From: Vibrio europaeus
GTDB lineage: Bacteria; Pseudomonadota; Gammaproteobacteria; Enterobacterales; Vibrionaceae
NCBI RefSeq assembly: GCF_001695575.1
Contig: NZ_LUAX01000003.1
Location: 1-64,000 of the forward strand
DNA: 64,000 nt
Direction of reading: 5' to 3'
Shown here: piece after piece, positions 41,388 to 50,700 of the stretch
Numbering within the stretch: the stretch's first letter is position 1
Layout of the letters: each line of letters starts with the position of its first letter
Notes under the pieces: generated by a model
What the model was told of the DNA's origin: nothing
Seen by the model: only the letters and a program-made list of their open reading frames with translations
Database searches by the model: none
Translations under genes and position numbers: made by a program

Positions 41388-41687
41388 CTATTTCTCTGAA
41401 CAGTAAAGGTCGTGTAGCAATTGAATCATTGCCTTCACTTCTTCACTACTCAAAGTGTAATACACTGTCTGCGCCTCTTTTCGAGTATTAACCAAACCAT
41501 CTCTTCTCAACCACGCTAGGTGCTGAGATAAAGCAGATTGGCTTAACTCCAACTTACTGCACAATTCCCCTACTGACAGCTCTTGATTGTGTAATAAGCA
41601 CAAGATCTGAAGACGCCTCTCATTGGCCATCGCCTTAAGCAGTACTACAGCCTGAGCAGAGTTCTTTTCCATCTCTTGTAGATTCAT
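41388..41687 (-). CDS. hlyU: Transcriptional regulator HlyU (ArsR/SmtB family)
   Basis: A 99-aa winged-helix ArsR-family protein (SVGELCSKLELSQSALSQHLAWLRRDGLV is the recognition region, given by position about 36-64). It lacks the metal-binding ELCVCD motif, having ELCSKL instead, as expected for HlyU, which senses redox state through cysteines. HlyU activates haemolysin and RTX toxin genes in several vibrios, often by displacing H-NS. Context (after rpsT, next to nhaR) matches V. cholerae. Confidence 0.92.
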   Translation of the reverse strand: MNLQEMEKNSAQAVVLLKAMANERRLQILCLLHNQELSVGELCSKLELSQSALSQHLAWLRRDGLVNTRKEAQTVYYTLSSEEVKAMIQLLHDLYCSEK

Positions 41688-41832
41688 CGGCCACTACCTC
41701 TTCCTACAACAATACTTCTACAAACATCAGCCTTACACAATAAGTAACGCTGTCGATCAGTCACCAGATTCACTGTGTATTTAATTCTATTAGAGTGAAT
41801 TATTTCAAATATTAATCGAATTGTAACAACTA

Positions 41833-41852
41833 ATCTATTTGTTCAAATAGAT
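41833..41852. repeat. Perfect 20-bp palindrome between nhaR and hlyU
   Basis: ATCTATTTG-TT-CAAATAGAT. It begins seven bases after the nhaR stop codon on the minus strand and about 145 bp before hlyU. It may be an operator for hlyU or a weak nhaR terminator; no T-run follows. Confidence 0.5.
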
Positions 41853-41858
41853 CGGTGT

Positions 41859-42749
41859 CTAATTAAATAGGGTTGTGAAGTCTGCATCACAAACATTCTT
41901 CACCGCAGGGTGCTGAATCATGCGCTCTGCAAATATGACATAGTACTCTTCTTTTAGCTCATCGATATGGCCAATAAGCTGTAGAGGAAGGTCGCTTTCG
42001 ACTTCAGACATATAGATAGAAGGGGCTAAGAAAATCACATCATGGTGGTAGCGAGCAAAGGATTTCATTAGTGCCACGTCGTCAAACTCACCTAAGATAT
42101 TAGGCTGTAACCCTAGACGGTCAAACCATTGCAACACTTTACGTCCCATCGCGGTACGGCTCCCGGGTATCAGCAGTTTGCGCTGCTCTAATACTGCAGG
42201 AAAGCTGACATTGTCGACGTTACCCGAACAGAAGAAGCTCATATTGGATTCACCAAGCTTTTTGCTGTACAAACCAGGGCTCTGGCTAGAGTCAACTGGG
42301 CAATCAGACAAAATCATATCTAGCTTATGCTGTGCAAGCTGCTCTAAAAGCATCTCGTGAGTTGATTCGAAACAACGTAGATGAATACTGTTATCTTCAG
42401 GAACGGTGGTTAACAGTATTTTGCTCACTAATCGTTTTGATAAGGCATCTGCCACACCGACATCAAATAGAATGTTAGAGCGCTGACTGTAGTTAACAAT
42501 ATCTAGCATTTCATAACTCAGACCAAACATTCGATCGGCATACTTAAACACTAGCTGCCCAAGCTCAGTAGGTTCAACACTACGGCCATTTCGCTTAGTT
42601 AACTTACCATCCATACGCTCTTCTAGCGCTTTAATCTGCCCAGTCACAGTTTGCGGGGTGAGAAACAGAGCATCGGCTGCCTTGGTAACAGAGCCTTGTT
42701 TACATACCATCCAGAAGTAATAAAGGTGGTTGTAGTTTAAGTGCGACAT
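41859..42749 (-). CDS. nhaR: LysR-family transcriptional activator NhaR
   Basis: A 296-aa LysR-type regulator with N-terminal winged HTH (about 5-65; [20 protein letters not shown]) and a two-lobed effector domain. Sequence and length fit NhaR, which answers sodium and activates Na+/H+ antiport genes. In this locus it is divergent from a sodium-phosphate symporter gene, not nhaA, so control of that neighbour is possible but unproven. Confidence 0.88.
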   Translation of the reverse strand: MSHLNYNHLYYFWMVCKQGSVTKAADALFLTPQTVTGQIKALEERMDGKLTKRNGRSVEPTELGQLVFKYADRMFGLSYEMLDIVNYSQRSNILFDVGVADALSKRLVSKILLTTVPEDNSIHLRCFESTHEMLLEQLAQHKLDMILSDCPVDSSQSPGLYSKKLGESNMSFFCSGNVDNVSFPAVLEQRKLLIPGSRTAMGRKVLQWFDRLGLQPNILGEFDDVALMKSFARYHHDVIFLAPSIYMSEVESDLPLQLIGHIDELKEEYYVIFAERMIQHPAVKNVCDADFTTLFN

Positions 42750-43159
42750 AGAGAAATACTCTTCTTATTTTAGTGTGTAGGTTATAGCAAATGCAGCGCG
42801 TGACAACAATAACTCGACAAAACCTACCTTATACTTATTTATCGTAACTTTTACCGAAACCAGAATTATAAATATGACAATGAGTTGTCACAAACAGACG
42901 AAGAATCGAAAATTTTCTGCGATTTTTTAGATTCTAATCACATCCTAAACAAACTCACACTTTCGAATATAAAACCAATAAAAACAATTACTTAAACGAT
43001 GCGTAAATTTCAAATTACAGCAAAAAACTTACTACTCAGTTAAAAAAAATTCTATTACACACAACTGTAATATTACTGAAATATTTCCCCTCTAACATCG
43101 CCCTCAGTTTCAACAACAGACCAAAACTAAGACATTAACGGTCCACGGAGAAAATGATT
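42750..43159. promoter_or_regulatory. Divergent nhaR-nptA control region
   Basis: A/T-rich, no gene. Two signals stand out. TGACAA-TGAG-TTGTCA (42875-42890) is a perfect inverted repeat 126 bp from nhaR. CTGTAAT-ATTA-CTGAAAT (43065-43082) is a direct heptamer repeat with a 4-bp spacer, like half-sites of a PhoB box, ending just before a TCTAAC -10 candidate (43091-43096) of nptA. Confidence 0.5.
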
Positions 43160-44305
43160 ATGAACCAAGCTACTACTACAGCGGCGCCAATTTCGAGCAC
43201 TACTCGCTGGTTGCGCTGGGCTAACTTGGCATTCATGTTGTATCTGCTACTTCTAGCGGTATCTATGGTAGGCAGTGGTTTCAAATGGGCAACAGGCGAT
43301 CAAGCTAAGGTTCTATTTGAATTTGCATCTCACCCAGTAGCAGGTTTGATGATCGGTTTAGTCGCAACAGCACTTATCCAATCTTCAAGTACAGTAACTT
43401 CTATTATCGTGGGCCTAGTGGCCGGCGGTCTTCCGGTAGAAACAGCTATCCCTATGGTGATGGGTGCGAACATCGGTACAACAGTAACCAACACTCTAGT
43501 TTCACTAGGTCACGTTCGTTGCAAAGAAGAGTTTAAGCGCGCATTTGCAAGTGCGACTATCCATGACTTCTTTAACCTATTAGCGGTTGCGATCTTCCTA
43601 CCTATCGAAATGATGTTTGGTATTCTTGATAAGATCTCACACTGGTTAGTATCTCCATTCCTAGCAACTGGCGATATGAGCATTAAAGGTTTGAACTTCA
43701 TTAAGCCTCTAACTAAACCAGTAGTCAGCGCAGTTAAAGAGCCACTAGCAACATTCGGTGACCAAATGGGTGGTATCTTGCTTATCGTATTAGGTATCGC
43801 GACTATCTTCGTAGCAATCACTGTAATGGGTAAGCTAATGAAGAGCCTAATGGTTGGCCGTGCTCGTGAGATTCTAAAGAACGCAATTGGTCGTGGTCCA
43901 ATCCACGGTATTTTCTCTGGTTCTATCGTAACAGTACTTGTTCAGTCTTCTTCTACGACTACAAGTCTAATGGTTCCACTAGTCGGTTCTGGTGTACTTA
44001 AAGTGCGTGACGTTTACCCGTTCACTCTAGGTGCAAACATCGGCACTTGTATCACCGCTCTATTAGCAGCGACAGCAGTATCAGGTGAGTTTGCGGTATT
44101 CGCACTACAGATTGCTCTAGTACACCTAGTGTTCAACATCATGGCAACAGTATTCATCTACGGTATTCCGTTCCTACGTGAACTACCTGTAAAAGGTGCT
44201 GATATAATCTCTGACATGGCTGTGAAAAACAAAGCGGTTGTAGCTGGTTACCTATTAGCAGTGTTCGTTGCACTGCCTGGCACAATCCTAGCGCTGACAG
44301 CTTAA
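43160..44305 (+). CDS. nptA: Sodium-dependent phosphate transporter NptA
   Basis: A 381-aa inner-membrane Na+/Pi symporter (Na_Pi_cotrans family). The family's duplicated halves each carry a QSSST signature: QSSSTVTS near 75 and QSSSTTTS near 262, each followed by a GANIGT motif. I prefer the ATG at 43160 (nine bases after GGAG) to that at 43154, only three bases away. No PhoU tail is present. Highly biased codons suggest good expression. Confidence 0.93.
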   Translation: MNQATTTAAPISSTTRWLRWANLAFMLYLLLLAVSMVGSGFKWATGDQAKVLFEFASHPVAGLMIGLVATALIQSSSTVTSIIVGLVAGGLPVETAIPMVMGANIGTTVTNTLVSLGHVRCKEEFKRAFASATIHDFFNLLAVAIFLPIEMMFGILDKISHWLVSPFLATGDMSIKGLNFIKPLTKPVVSAVKEPLATFGDQMGGILLIVLGIATIFVAITVMGKLMKSLMVGRAREILKNAIGRGPIHGIFSGSIVTVLVQSSSTTTSLMVPLVGSGVLKVRDVYPFTLGANIGTCITALLAATAVSGEFAVFALQIALVHLVFNIMATVFIYGIPFLRELPVKGADIISDMAVKNKAVVAGYLLAVFVALPGTILALTA

Positions 44306-44328
44306 TACAAAAGACCATCGCTTATTAC

Positions 44329-44358
44329 AAAGCCCGCAACTTAGGTTGCGGGCTTTTT
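44329..44358 (+). terminator. Terminator of nptA
   Basis: AAAGCCCGCAAC / GTTGCGGGCTTT stem with a TTAG loop and T-run. Confidence 0.93.
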
Positions 44359-44364
44359 GCGTTT

Positions 44365-44711
44365 GGGAACGCTGCGCTATGGAAAGAGGGATACGGGAAC
44401 GGGCTTCGCCCTATGGAGAGCTGGAGAGAACTTAAAGGGTTGGCACAATATACATATCAGCCTTTTGTTTTTATTACCGTCATCCTCAAGAGCGAGGAAC
44501 GAGAGACTTGGGGATCTCTTATAGCAAGTTGAAAACCATGAGAGATTCCCTACTCGCTCCTTCGTCACTCTATGGAATGACCCAATATGGTGTTGGTCTC
44601 CTCAATCTGGACAAAGCCCGCTCCAGTTATCCATAAGCGCAACGTTCCGTAGGCCTAGTCCATTCCCGCTCTCCAAAAGCGAATCGTTCCATAGGGCGCA
44701 GCCCGTTCCCG
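44365..44711. repeat. Inverted-repeat element with nested palindrome between nptA and thyA
   Basis: The left arm (44394-44416, text GGGAACGGGCTTCGCCCTATGG) is repeated inverted at the right (44688-44711). A one-to-two-copy GAGAGCTG-type octamer follows the left arm (44414-44430). Inside lies a second, unrelated imperfect palindrome at 44479-44581 (left GTCATCCTCAAGAGCGAGGA; right end complementary). No ORF is visible. The same outer arms flank the octamer arrays at 61945-62150. Confidence 0.75.
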
Positions 44712-44730
44712 CCTCCTTTTCCCTACAAAA

Positions 44731-44754
44731 AAGCCGCCCTATTTTGGGCGGCTT
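44731..44754 (-). terminator. Terminator of thyA
   Basis: AAGCCGCCC / GGGCGGCTT stem with a TATTTT loop; T-run on the minus strand. Confidence 0.92.
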
Positions 44755-44773
44755 AGTCATTCATAACGTTTTG

Positions 44774-45625
44774 TTAGACTGAAAACGGATACTGGATCGG
44801 GTCGTGGTGCTCATAACCCTCAACCCAGAAATCATCCAGCGTTACCCAAGTTTCCAAATCTTCTAGTGACTTAATCTCAGGATTAATATGAAACGTTGGC
44901 GCTTTTAGTGGCTCACGCTTTAGCTGTACATCACGCATCAGCTCAAGTTGATCTTCATAGATATGAGCGTTAACAATCTTATGGTGCGCCTGCCCCGCTT
45001 TCTTGCCAGTAATCTGAGCCATAATCGCAAGGAACACATACACTTGAACCATATTGAAGTTTAGCCCTAGAGGGACATCACAAGAGCGCTGAGTGCTGTT
45101 CAAGTACAAGGTATCACCTAACAAAGAGAAGTGATGACTGTACATACATGGACGCAGACAACCCATGTGGAATTCACCTGGGTTGTAGAAGTTTAGGATT
45201 TCACCACGGTCATCGACGCCACGCGTTAAGTCATCAACGATTTTACGCAACTGGTCGATATGACCGCCATCTGGCTTAGCCCAAGCGCGACCTTGAACAC
45301 CGTAAACGCGCCCCATATCATCTTCACCTTTACGGTAAGGATTATTAAGCCACGCTTGGTTGAGGTTTGCGTTCGCATCCCAAGTTTTGGTGCCTAGCTT
45401 GCGAAAATCTTCGGCATTGTCGTAACCACGAATGTAACCAAGTAACTCAGCAACCGCGGCTTTCCAGAAACTTTTACGTGTCGTCACTAATGGAAACTGG
45501 TTGTTCGCGACATCGTAAGTTAGATCCGCATTGATCACCGTTAGGCAACGCTTGCCGGTGCGCTCATTTTCAATCCACTCACCTTGGTCAACGATACGCT
45601 GACAGAGATCTAAATACTGTTTCAC
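44774..45625 (-). CDS. thyA: Thymidylate synthase ThyA
   Basis: ThyA methylates dUMP to dTMP with methylene-tetrahydrofolate. The 283-aa protein carries the active-site Cys in [10 protein letters not shown] and the downstream [11 protein letters not shown] dUMP-binding segment. It begins with GTG at 45625 after AAGGA. It is the last gene of rppH-ptsP-TSUP-lgt-thyA, nine bases after lgt. Confidence 0.96.
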   Translation of the reverse strand: MKQYLDLCQRIVDQGEWIENERTGKRCLTVINADLTYDVANNQFPLVTTRKSFWKAAVAELLGYIRGYDNAEDFRKLGTKTWDANANLNQAWLNNPYRKGEDDMGRVYGVQGRAWAKPDGGHIDQLRKIVDDLTRGVDDRGEILNFYNPGEFHMGCLRPCMYSHHFSLLGDTLYLNSTQRSCDVPLGLNFNMVQVYVFLAIMAQITGKKAGQAHHKIVNAHIYEDQLELMRDVQLKREPLKAPTFHINPEIKSLEDLETWVTLDDFWVEGYEHHDPIQYPFSV

Positions 45626-45634
45626 ACCAATTCC

Positions 45635-46456
45635 TTACTTCGTTTGTTGTGGTAGTTCATCTTTGTAATGGCCGCGCTTATACGCCCAAACCATCATCAG
45701 GATACCAATCAGCACCATAGGTAGGGATAAGATTTGTCCCATAGAGATAAATCCACCAAACAGACCTAGATGTGCATCCGGTTCACGTACGTATTCGACT
45801 AGGAAACGGAATGTACCATATCCCGCTAAAAATAGCCCTGATACTGCGCCAAGAGGACGCGGTTTCTTGATAAACCAGTTCAGGATAAAGAACAACACGA
45901 TCCCTTCGAGGAACATTTCATACAACTGAGATGGGTGACGAGGAAGTGGACCACCATTAGGGAAGACAAATGCCCAAGGCACATCTGTAACGCGTCCCCA
46001 TAACTCACTGTTCATAAAGTTACCGAGTCGGCCCATACCTAAACCAAACGGCACTAGTGGAGCAATGAAGTCCGCCACGCCAAAGAAGGTACGGCCATTC
46101 TTTTTCGCATACCAGAACATGGCAGTGATGACACCCAGTAGGCCGCCATGGAATGACATGCCACCTGTCCACACCTTAAATAGGTATAGCGGGTCTTGGA
46201 TGAAAAGATCAAAGTTGTAGAAGATAACGTAGCCGACTCGACCACCAATAACGACACCCAAGAATCCAGCGAAAAGAAGATCCGAGACTTGCTCACGCGT
46301 CCAACCGCTATCTGCTTTATCTGCTCGGCGATTCGCCAACCATAGGGCAAAAGCAAAGCCGACTAGATACATTAATCCATACCAACGGATAGAAAGCGGT
46401 CCAATGGACACAAGTACAGGATCGATATTTGGAAAAGTTAGATATCCCTGAGACAT
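45635..46456 (-). CDS. lgt: Prolipoprotein diacylglyceryl transferase Lgt
   Basis: The first enzyme of lipoprotein maturation, transferring diacylglycerol from phosphatidylglycerol to the lipobox Cys. The 273-aa protein has about seven TM segments and the Lgt signature [13 protein letters not shown] near 140-152, plus HPSQLYE near 190. It lies upstream of thyA as in E. coli. Confidence 0.97.
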   Translation of the reverse strand: MSQGYLTFPNIDPVLVSIGPLSIRWYGLMYLVGFAFALWLANRRADKADSGWTREQVSDLLFAGFLGVVIGGRVGYVIFYNFDLFIQDPLYLFKVWTGGMSFHGGLLGVITAMFWYAKKNGRTFFGVADFIAPLVPFGLGMGRLGNFMNSELWGRVTDVPWAFVFPNGGPLPRHPSQLYEMFLEGIVLFFILNWFIKKPRPLGAVSGLFLAGYGTFRFLVEYVREPDAHLGLFGGFISMGQILSLPMVLIGILMMVWAYKRGHYKDELPQQTK

Positions 46457-46512
46457 AGGTGGATTACTCTTTTTGAAGTTCTGACGATTTTATTTGTATA
46501 GATGAGAGTGCT

Positions 46513-47304
46513 CTAGAGCAACATAGTTCCAGCAACAAACATTAAAAAAACTGCAAATATTTTTTTCAAAGTTGGTGTAGGCAAGGATGTCGCCAACTTT
46601 GCCCCAATGCGCGTCGTCAACATAGACGTCGACGCAATCGCAACCAAAGCAGGCAGATAGACATAGCCGATACTGTAATCAGGCAGCGCATCGACTTTGT
46701 AGCCATGTAAGATAAAACCTGCCATGCCAGAGATAGCAATCATACAACCACAAACCGAAGACGAGCCTACCGCTTTACGCATTTCAATGCCATGGCTGTT
46801 GAGAAACGGGACAGACAACGAGCCGCCACCGATACCTGCTAAGCTCGAAACGACGCCAATCCCAGTGCCATAAACCATAGTTGTGGCACTGCCAGGCATG
46901 GTTTTTTGTGACTTACCGCGGATAGAAAATAGCATTTGAATAGCCAACAGCAACACGATAACACCAAACACTTTAGGTAGATATTGAGCAGGGATCCACT
47001 CAGCAACATTCGCACCAAAGAAGCCACCAACCACCACTCCGGGCATCAGCCACTTAACGACGAACATATCGACATTACCGAGTTTGAAATGGTTTAGAGC
47101 CGATGAGCCTGAGGTTGCAATAATGGTCGCGAGCGATGTCGCTAACGCGATTTGCATACTAATGCTGGCATCAATACCCGCTGCAGGTAAAAGAAAAAGC
47201 AGTGCTGGTACAACAATTAAGCCACCACCAATACCGAGTAATCCTGCCATAACGCCAACGACAGCGCCAAGCAGCATAAAAGAAACAAGTAATTCTATAG
47301 ACAC
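46513..47304 (-). CDS. TSUP-family (TauE/SafE) membrane permease
   Basis: A 263-aa polytopic protein of the sulfite exporter TauE/SafE family. Two repeated glycine-rich motifs (GLLGIGGGLIVVPALL near 22 and SLAGIGGGSLSVPFL near 155) mark the internal duplication. GTG start at 47304, overlapping nothing but only eight bases after ptsP, with AAGGA in front. The E. coli rppH-ptsP-lgt-thyA operon lacks this gene. Substrate unknown; TSUP members move sulfur-containing or small organic anions. Confidence 0.9.
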   Translation of the reverse strand: MSIELLVSFMLLGAVVGVMAGLLGIGGGLIVVPALLFLLPAAGIDASISMQIALATSLATIIATSGSSALNHFKLGNVDMFVVKWLMPGVVVGGFFGANVAEWIPAQYLPKVFGVIVLLLAIQMLFSIRGKSQKTMPGSATTMVYGTGIGVVSSLAGIGGGSLSVPFLNSHGIEMRKAVGSSSVCGCMIAISGMAGFILHGYKVDALPDYSIGYVYLPALVAIASTSMLTTRIGAKLATSLPTPTLKKIFAVFLMFVAGTMLL

Positions 47305-47312
47305 AATAATCC

Positions 47313-49559
47313 TTATTTTTTGCCCGCTCGAATAAAGCCGGCAAAGCCCTTACTTTCAAAAAATGATTGCATCATAGCATAAATGTTATGGCCATAAGGT
47401 TGCATCAAGGCTTTGTCAGCAAGCGAACGTAATTCTTCCGTTTCAGTATGACGCAACAGGTACTTCACTTTTGCCACATTCGACGTGTTCATACTCAAAC
47501 TGCGGTAACCTAAGCCAACCATCAAGAGTGCGCCAATTGGGTCACCAGCGAGCTCACCACAAATACACACAGGTAGGTTTAGTTGCTGACAAGTTCGGTG
47601 AATATGACTTAAAGCCATAATAACGGAAGGGTGCATTGACTCATAAACATCGGCCACTCGCGCATTGTTTCGGTCAACCGCAAGCAAGTACTGAGTTAAG
47701 TCGTTAGTACCGATAGAAACAAAATCTACTTTACTGGCAATCAGTGGCAGCAAGTAGATCATCGACGGTACTTCGATCATCACACCAATCTGAGGCATCG
47801 CAATCTGATCATCAAGCTCAGCTACCTCTTCATAGGCGCGCGTAATCAGTTCAATGGCATCATCAAGCTCTTGGGCTCCAGATACCATTGGCAACAAAAT
47901 GCTTAGATTCTGATGCTTCGAGCTCGCTTTCATCATCGCCCGAATCTGCATTAAGAAGATGTCGGGATGATCGAGAGTAAAGCGAATACCGCGCCATCCT
48001 AAAAATGGGTTATCTTCTTCAATCGGGAGATAAGGCAAAGCTTTGTCACCACCCACATCTAGCGTACGCATAACAACGCGCTTACTCGGGTAGCTGCTTA
48101 GCACAGCTTGATACTGCTGAGTCTGCTCTTCTTCTGAAGGGAATCGGTGCTGAAGCAAAAATGAGATTTCAGTTCGGTACAGCCCTACCCCATCAACACC
48201 TTGGTTGATGGCAATATTGGTATCGGCACTTAACCCGGCATTCAACATCACTTCAACACGTTGACCATCTTTGGTAAATGCAGGTTCTTCAATGCGCTGA
48301 TTGACCATATTAGCCAACTCGCGCTCTTCATTAGCGAGGGCGCGATACTCACGTAGCAATTGTCGATTGGGCGAAACGAGTATTTTACCGCTATAGCCAT
48401 CAACAACGCCTTTCTTACCATTCAGTATTTTAGGGTTTAACGTGACACCCATGACCGCGGGGATACCTAATGCACGCGACAAAATCGCCGCATGAGAGTT
48501 AGCGGCCCCCTCTAAAGAAATAACCGCCAACAGTTTATCTTTAGGGATCGATGCCAATAGGGTCGCGGTGAGTTCACGTACGACTAAGATGACGGGTTTA
48601 TCAAAGGACTGCTTTTCTTGGTCGGTATTGTGCAAAAAGAACAGCAATCGCTGACCTAATTCGCGGATATCTTGCGCTCGTTCTCGCAAGTAAACATCAG
48701 ACATACGAGCAAAGCGATTGGAGTAGGATTCTACTACTTGACGCAATGCCCAATCAGCACGATCCCCTTTTTGGATTTGCGCTTTAAGGTCTTTGCGCAG
48801 CATAGGATCGTTGAGCAAGTGGGTAAAAAGATCGAATATCGCTAAAGCGTCTTTGTTTATCTCGCTATCGAGCTTTTTACGCATGCGGCGAAAGTCATTC
48901 AACGCTTCTTCGATAGCTAGTAGCAGCCACTCCTGCTCACGATCAATATCGAGGGTCGAAGCAGGATAAACATTACTCAGTTCAGGTTGGGTGTCGTCCC
49001 ACCAAAACTCGCCAATCGCAACACCAGAAGAGGCCGGAACACCACGAATTGCTTGCTGTTTTTTTTCAAGTCGCCACTGACCTTGAGTCTGAGCATGGGC
49101 GATAATCACAGCCAACTGAGCGGCAAGAGTGACCAGAAACGACTCTTCCATCTCATCAAACTGACGCGGGGTCTTCTGCTGAACGACGAGTACGCCAAGC
49201 ACTTGTTTACGGTAAATAATTGGGGTCCCGAGGAAGCTTTGATAAACCTCCTCTCCCAGTTCGGAGAAGTATTTAAAATTGGGGTGTTTGGAGGCTTCCG
49301 CTAGATTAAGCGGCTCAGCACTGCGTTTAACAAGGCCAACCAAGCCCTCGCTAAATCGGATATGAATTTTATCGCCTTTAAAACGCAGGCCCTGAGTCGC
49401 CATTAACTCAAGACGCTGCATTTCTTCGTTAGCAAGATAGACGGTGCAACACTCAGTACTCATCGCACTGCATGTTTGTTTAACTAAGATGTCTAAGGCT
49501 TGATGAACTTCTTCTACCTTAGAAACTTGTTCAACTATTTCCCTTAGTTGAGAAAGCAT
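47313..49559 (-). CDS. ptsP: Phosphoenolpyruvate-protein phosphotransferase PtsP (EI-Ntr)
   Basis: First enzyme of the nitrogen-type PTS, passing phosphate from PEP to NPr. The 748-aa protein has an N-terminal GAF domain (about 15-150), then the EI module: phospho-His domain with SHAAILSRALG near 355 and a C-terminal PEP-binding barrel (VGLYRTEISFLL; NDLTQYLLAVDR; CGELAGDP). It starts two bases after rppH, so the pair is co-translated from one message. Confidence 0.96.
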   Translation of the reverse strand: MLSQLREIVEQVSKVEEVHQALDILVKQTCSAMSTECCTVYLANEEMQRLELMATQGLRFKGDKIHIRFSEGLVGLVKRSAEPLNLAEASKHPNFKYFSELGEEVYQSFLGTPIIYRKQVLGVLVVQQKTPRQFDEMEESFLVTLAAQLAVIIAHAQTQGQWRLEKKQQAIRGVPASSGVAIGEFWWDDTQPELSNVYPASTLDIDREQEWLLLAIEEALNDFRRMRKKLDSEINKDALAIFDLFTHLLNDPMLRKDLKAQIQKGDRADWALRQVVESYSNRFARMSDVYLRERAQDIRELGQRLLFFLHNTDQEKQSFDKPVILVVRELTATLLASIPKDKLLAVISLEGAANSHAAILSRALGIPAVMGVTLNPKILNGKKGVVDGYSGKILVSPNRQLLREYRALANEERELANMVNQRIEEPAFTKDGQRVEVMLNAGLSADTNIAINQGVDGVGLYRTEISFLLQHRFPSEEEQTQQYQAVLSSYPSKRVVMRTLDVGGDKALPYLPIEEDNPFLGWRGIRFTLDHPDIFLMQIRAMMKASSKHQNLSILLPMVSGAQELDDAIELITRAYEEVAELDDQIAMPQIGVMIEVPSMIYLLPLIASKVDFVSIGTNDLTQYLLAVDRNNARVADVYESMHPSVIMALSHIHRTCQQLNLPVCICGELAGDPIGALLMVGLGYRSLSMNTSNVAKVKYLLRHTETEELRSLADKALMQPYGHNIYAMMQSFFESKGFAGFIRAGKK

Positions 49560-49561
49560 GT

Positions 49562-50080
49562 CTATCCTCTTCGGTGCTTACGTTTGCCTTTTACTTTACG
49601 CTGTTTAAATGGCATCGCCATTGATGCAAACTCTTTCATGGCGCGACGATAAACATCACGCTTAAAAGAAACCACTTGTCTGACTGGATACCAATAGCTT
49701 ACCCAACGCCAACCATCAAACTCAGGGGAACTGCCACGCAACATATCAATTCGTGATTCATCACAATCGAGTCGCAGCAGAAACCATTTCTGTTTCTGAC
49801 CGATACAAACAGGTTTTGAATCCCAACGAACAAGGCGCTTTGGTAGCTTATATCTTAACCAATGACGACTTGTCGCGACGATCTTTACGTCTTTCTTTGT
49901 AAGACCAACCTCTTCATACAACTCCCTATACATTGCCTGCTCAGGGGTTTCACCTTCATCAATTCCACCTTGAGGGAACTGCCAAGAGTGTTGTCCGTAT
50001 CGTTTAGCCCAGAAGACCTGACCATGGCTGTTACAGATTACAATTCCCACATTTAAGCGGTAACCATCGCCATCTATCAC
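49562..50080 (-). CDS. rppH: RNA pyrophosphohydrolase RppH
   Basis: RppH removes 5' pyrophosphate from mRNA and triggers RNase E decay. The true start is the GTG at 50080 ([12 protein letters not shown] when initiated with Met), seven bases after AGAGG; the reading frame continues open upstream to 50257 but that part is not family-like. The 172-aa product carries a complete Nudix box, [22 protein letters not shown] by position about 38-59, with the basic C-terminal tail normal for the family. Confidence 0.95.
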   Translation of the reverse strand: MIDGDGYRLNVGIVICNSHGQVFWAKRYGQHSWQFPQGGIDEGETPEQAMYRELYEEVGLTKKDVKIVATSRHWLRYKLPKRLVRWDSKPVCIGQKQKWFLLRLDCDESRIDMLRGSSPEFDGWRWVSYWYPVRQVVSFKRDVYRRAMKEFASMAMPFKQRKVKGKRKHRRG

Positions 50081-50700
50081 TGGCCAACCTCTAATAAAAT
50101 CTTTAATTACAGTGATTTTTCCACATATCCCCAGTAGGAGCAAACTTACTAGTGTGACTAGGGCAGAAAATATTGCTTTCATATCCTCTAATGGATAACT
50201 TTTAATCAAATCCGAGGTTACGCACACCACAGTGAGACATAGACCACATTTATTCACCTTTTCTGTGCATAACTATGTGAAGAATCAATGTGAAAGTGAT
50301 CAATAGCTAAGTGACTCACACTCTGGCGCAGTAATAAGATAAAACCAACACAAGCAACACGCAACAAAAACAACAACTTATAGTAAAGATAAATTTGATT
50401 AGTTTGTATCATAGAAGAATTTCTAGCCACCAACACAGATCGGTCAAAGATCAACCATAGTTGATTTTATCCACACCACTTAAGTTAAACCTAACTATAC
50501 GACTAAAATTTCAAGTGTTTTTTCACCTTCAAACCCCTGTTTATTCATACATGCCAGCACCAATTTGCAAGTTTCCCCAACCAAGCTGTGGATAACCTTT
50601 TAATTGATGATCTTTCACTCACAACGATCATTCTCTCTACGGTCGTAATTTTCTTTCACTGAGTTACAATGAGCCCACTTTCCACACTGTTGCAATACCA
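50081..50700. promoter_or_regulatory. rppH-mutH divergent region with a DnaA-box cluster
   Basis: 620 bp of A/T-rich DNA without a convincing gene. Perfect DnaA boxes (TTATNCACA) occur at 50264-50272 (-), 50467-50475 (+) and 50587-50595 (-). One-mismatch boxes are at 50218-50226, 50250-50258 and 50541-50549 (+). Five GATC sites lie at 50298, 50438, 50449, 50609 and 50626. Promoters of rppH and mutH must also lie here. Confidence 0.65.

Noticed and set aside
44377..44568. 63-codon ORF in the nptA-thyA gap
   Set aside because: Its sequence is the palindromic repeat element; no ribosome-binding site.
50081..50257. 59-residue N-terminal extension of RppH
   Set aside because: Nudix RppH begins at MIDGDGYR; the GTG at 50080 has a good ribosome-binding site.
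50254..50454. 66-codon ORF in the rppH-mutH gap
   Set aside because: Poor start context and low-complexity composition; the DnaA boxes better explain the region.
50081..50700. A second chromosomal origin
   Set aside because: DnaA boxes are clustered, but there is no 13-mer unwinding element I can define and no origin-linked genes (gidA, mnmG, dnaA, rctB) nearby.
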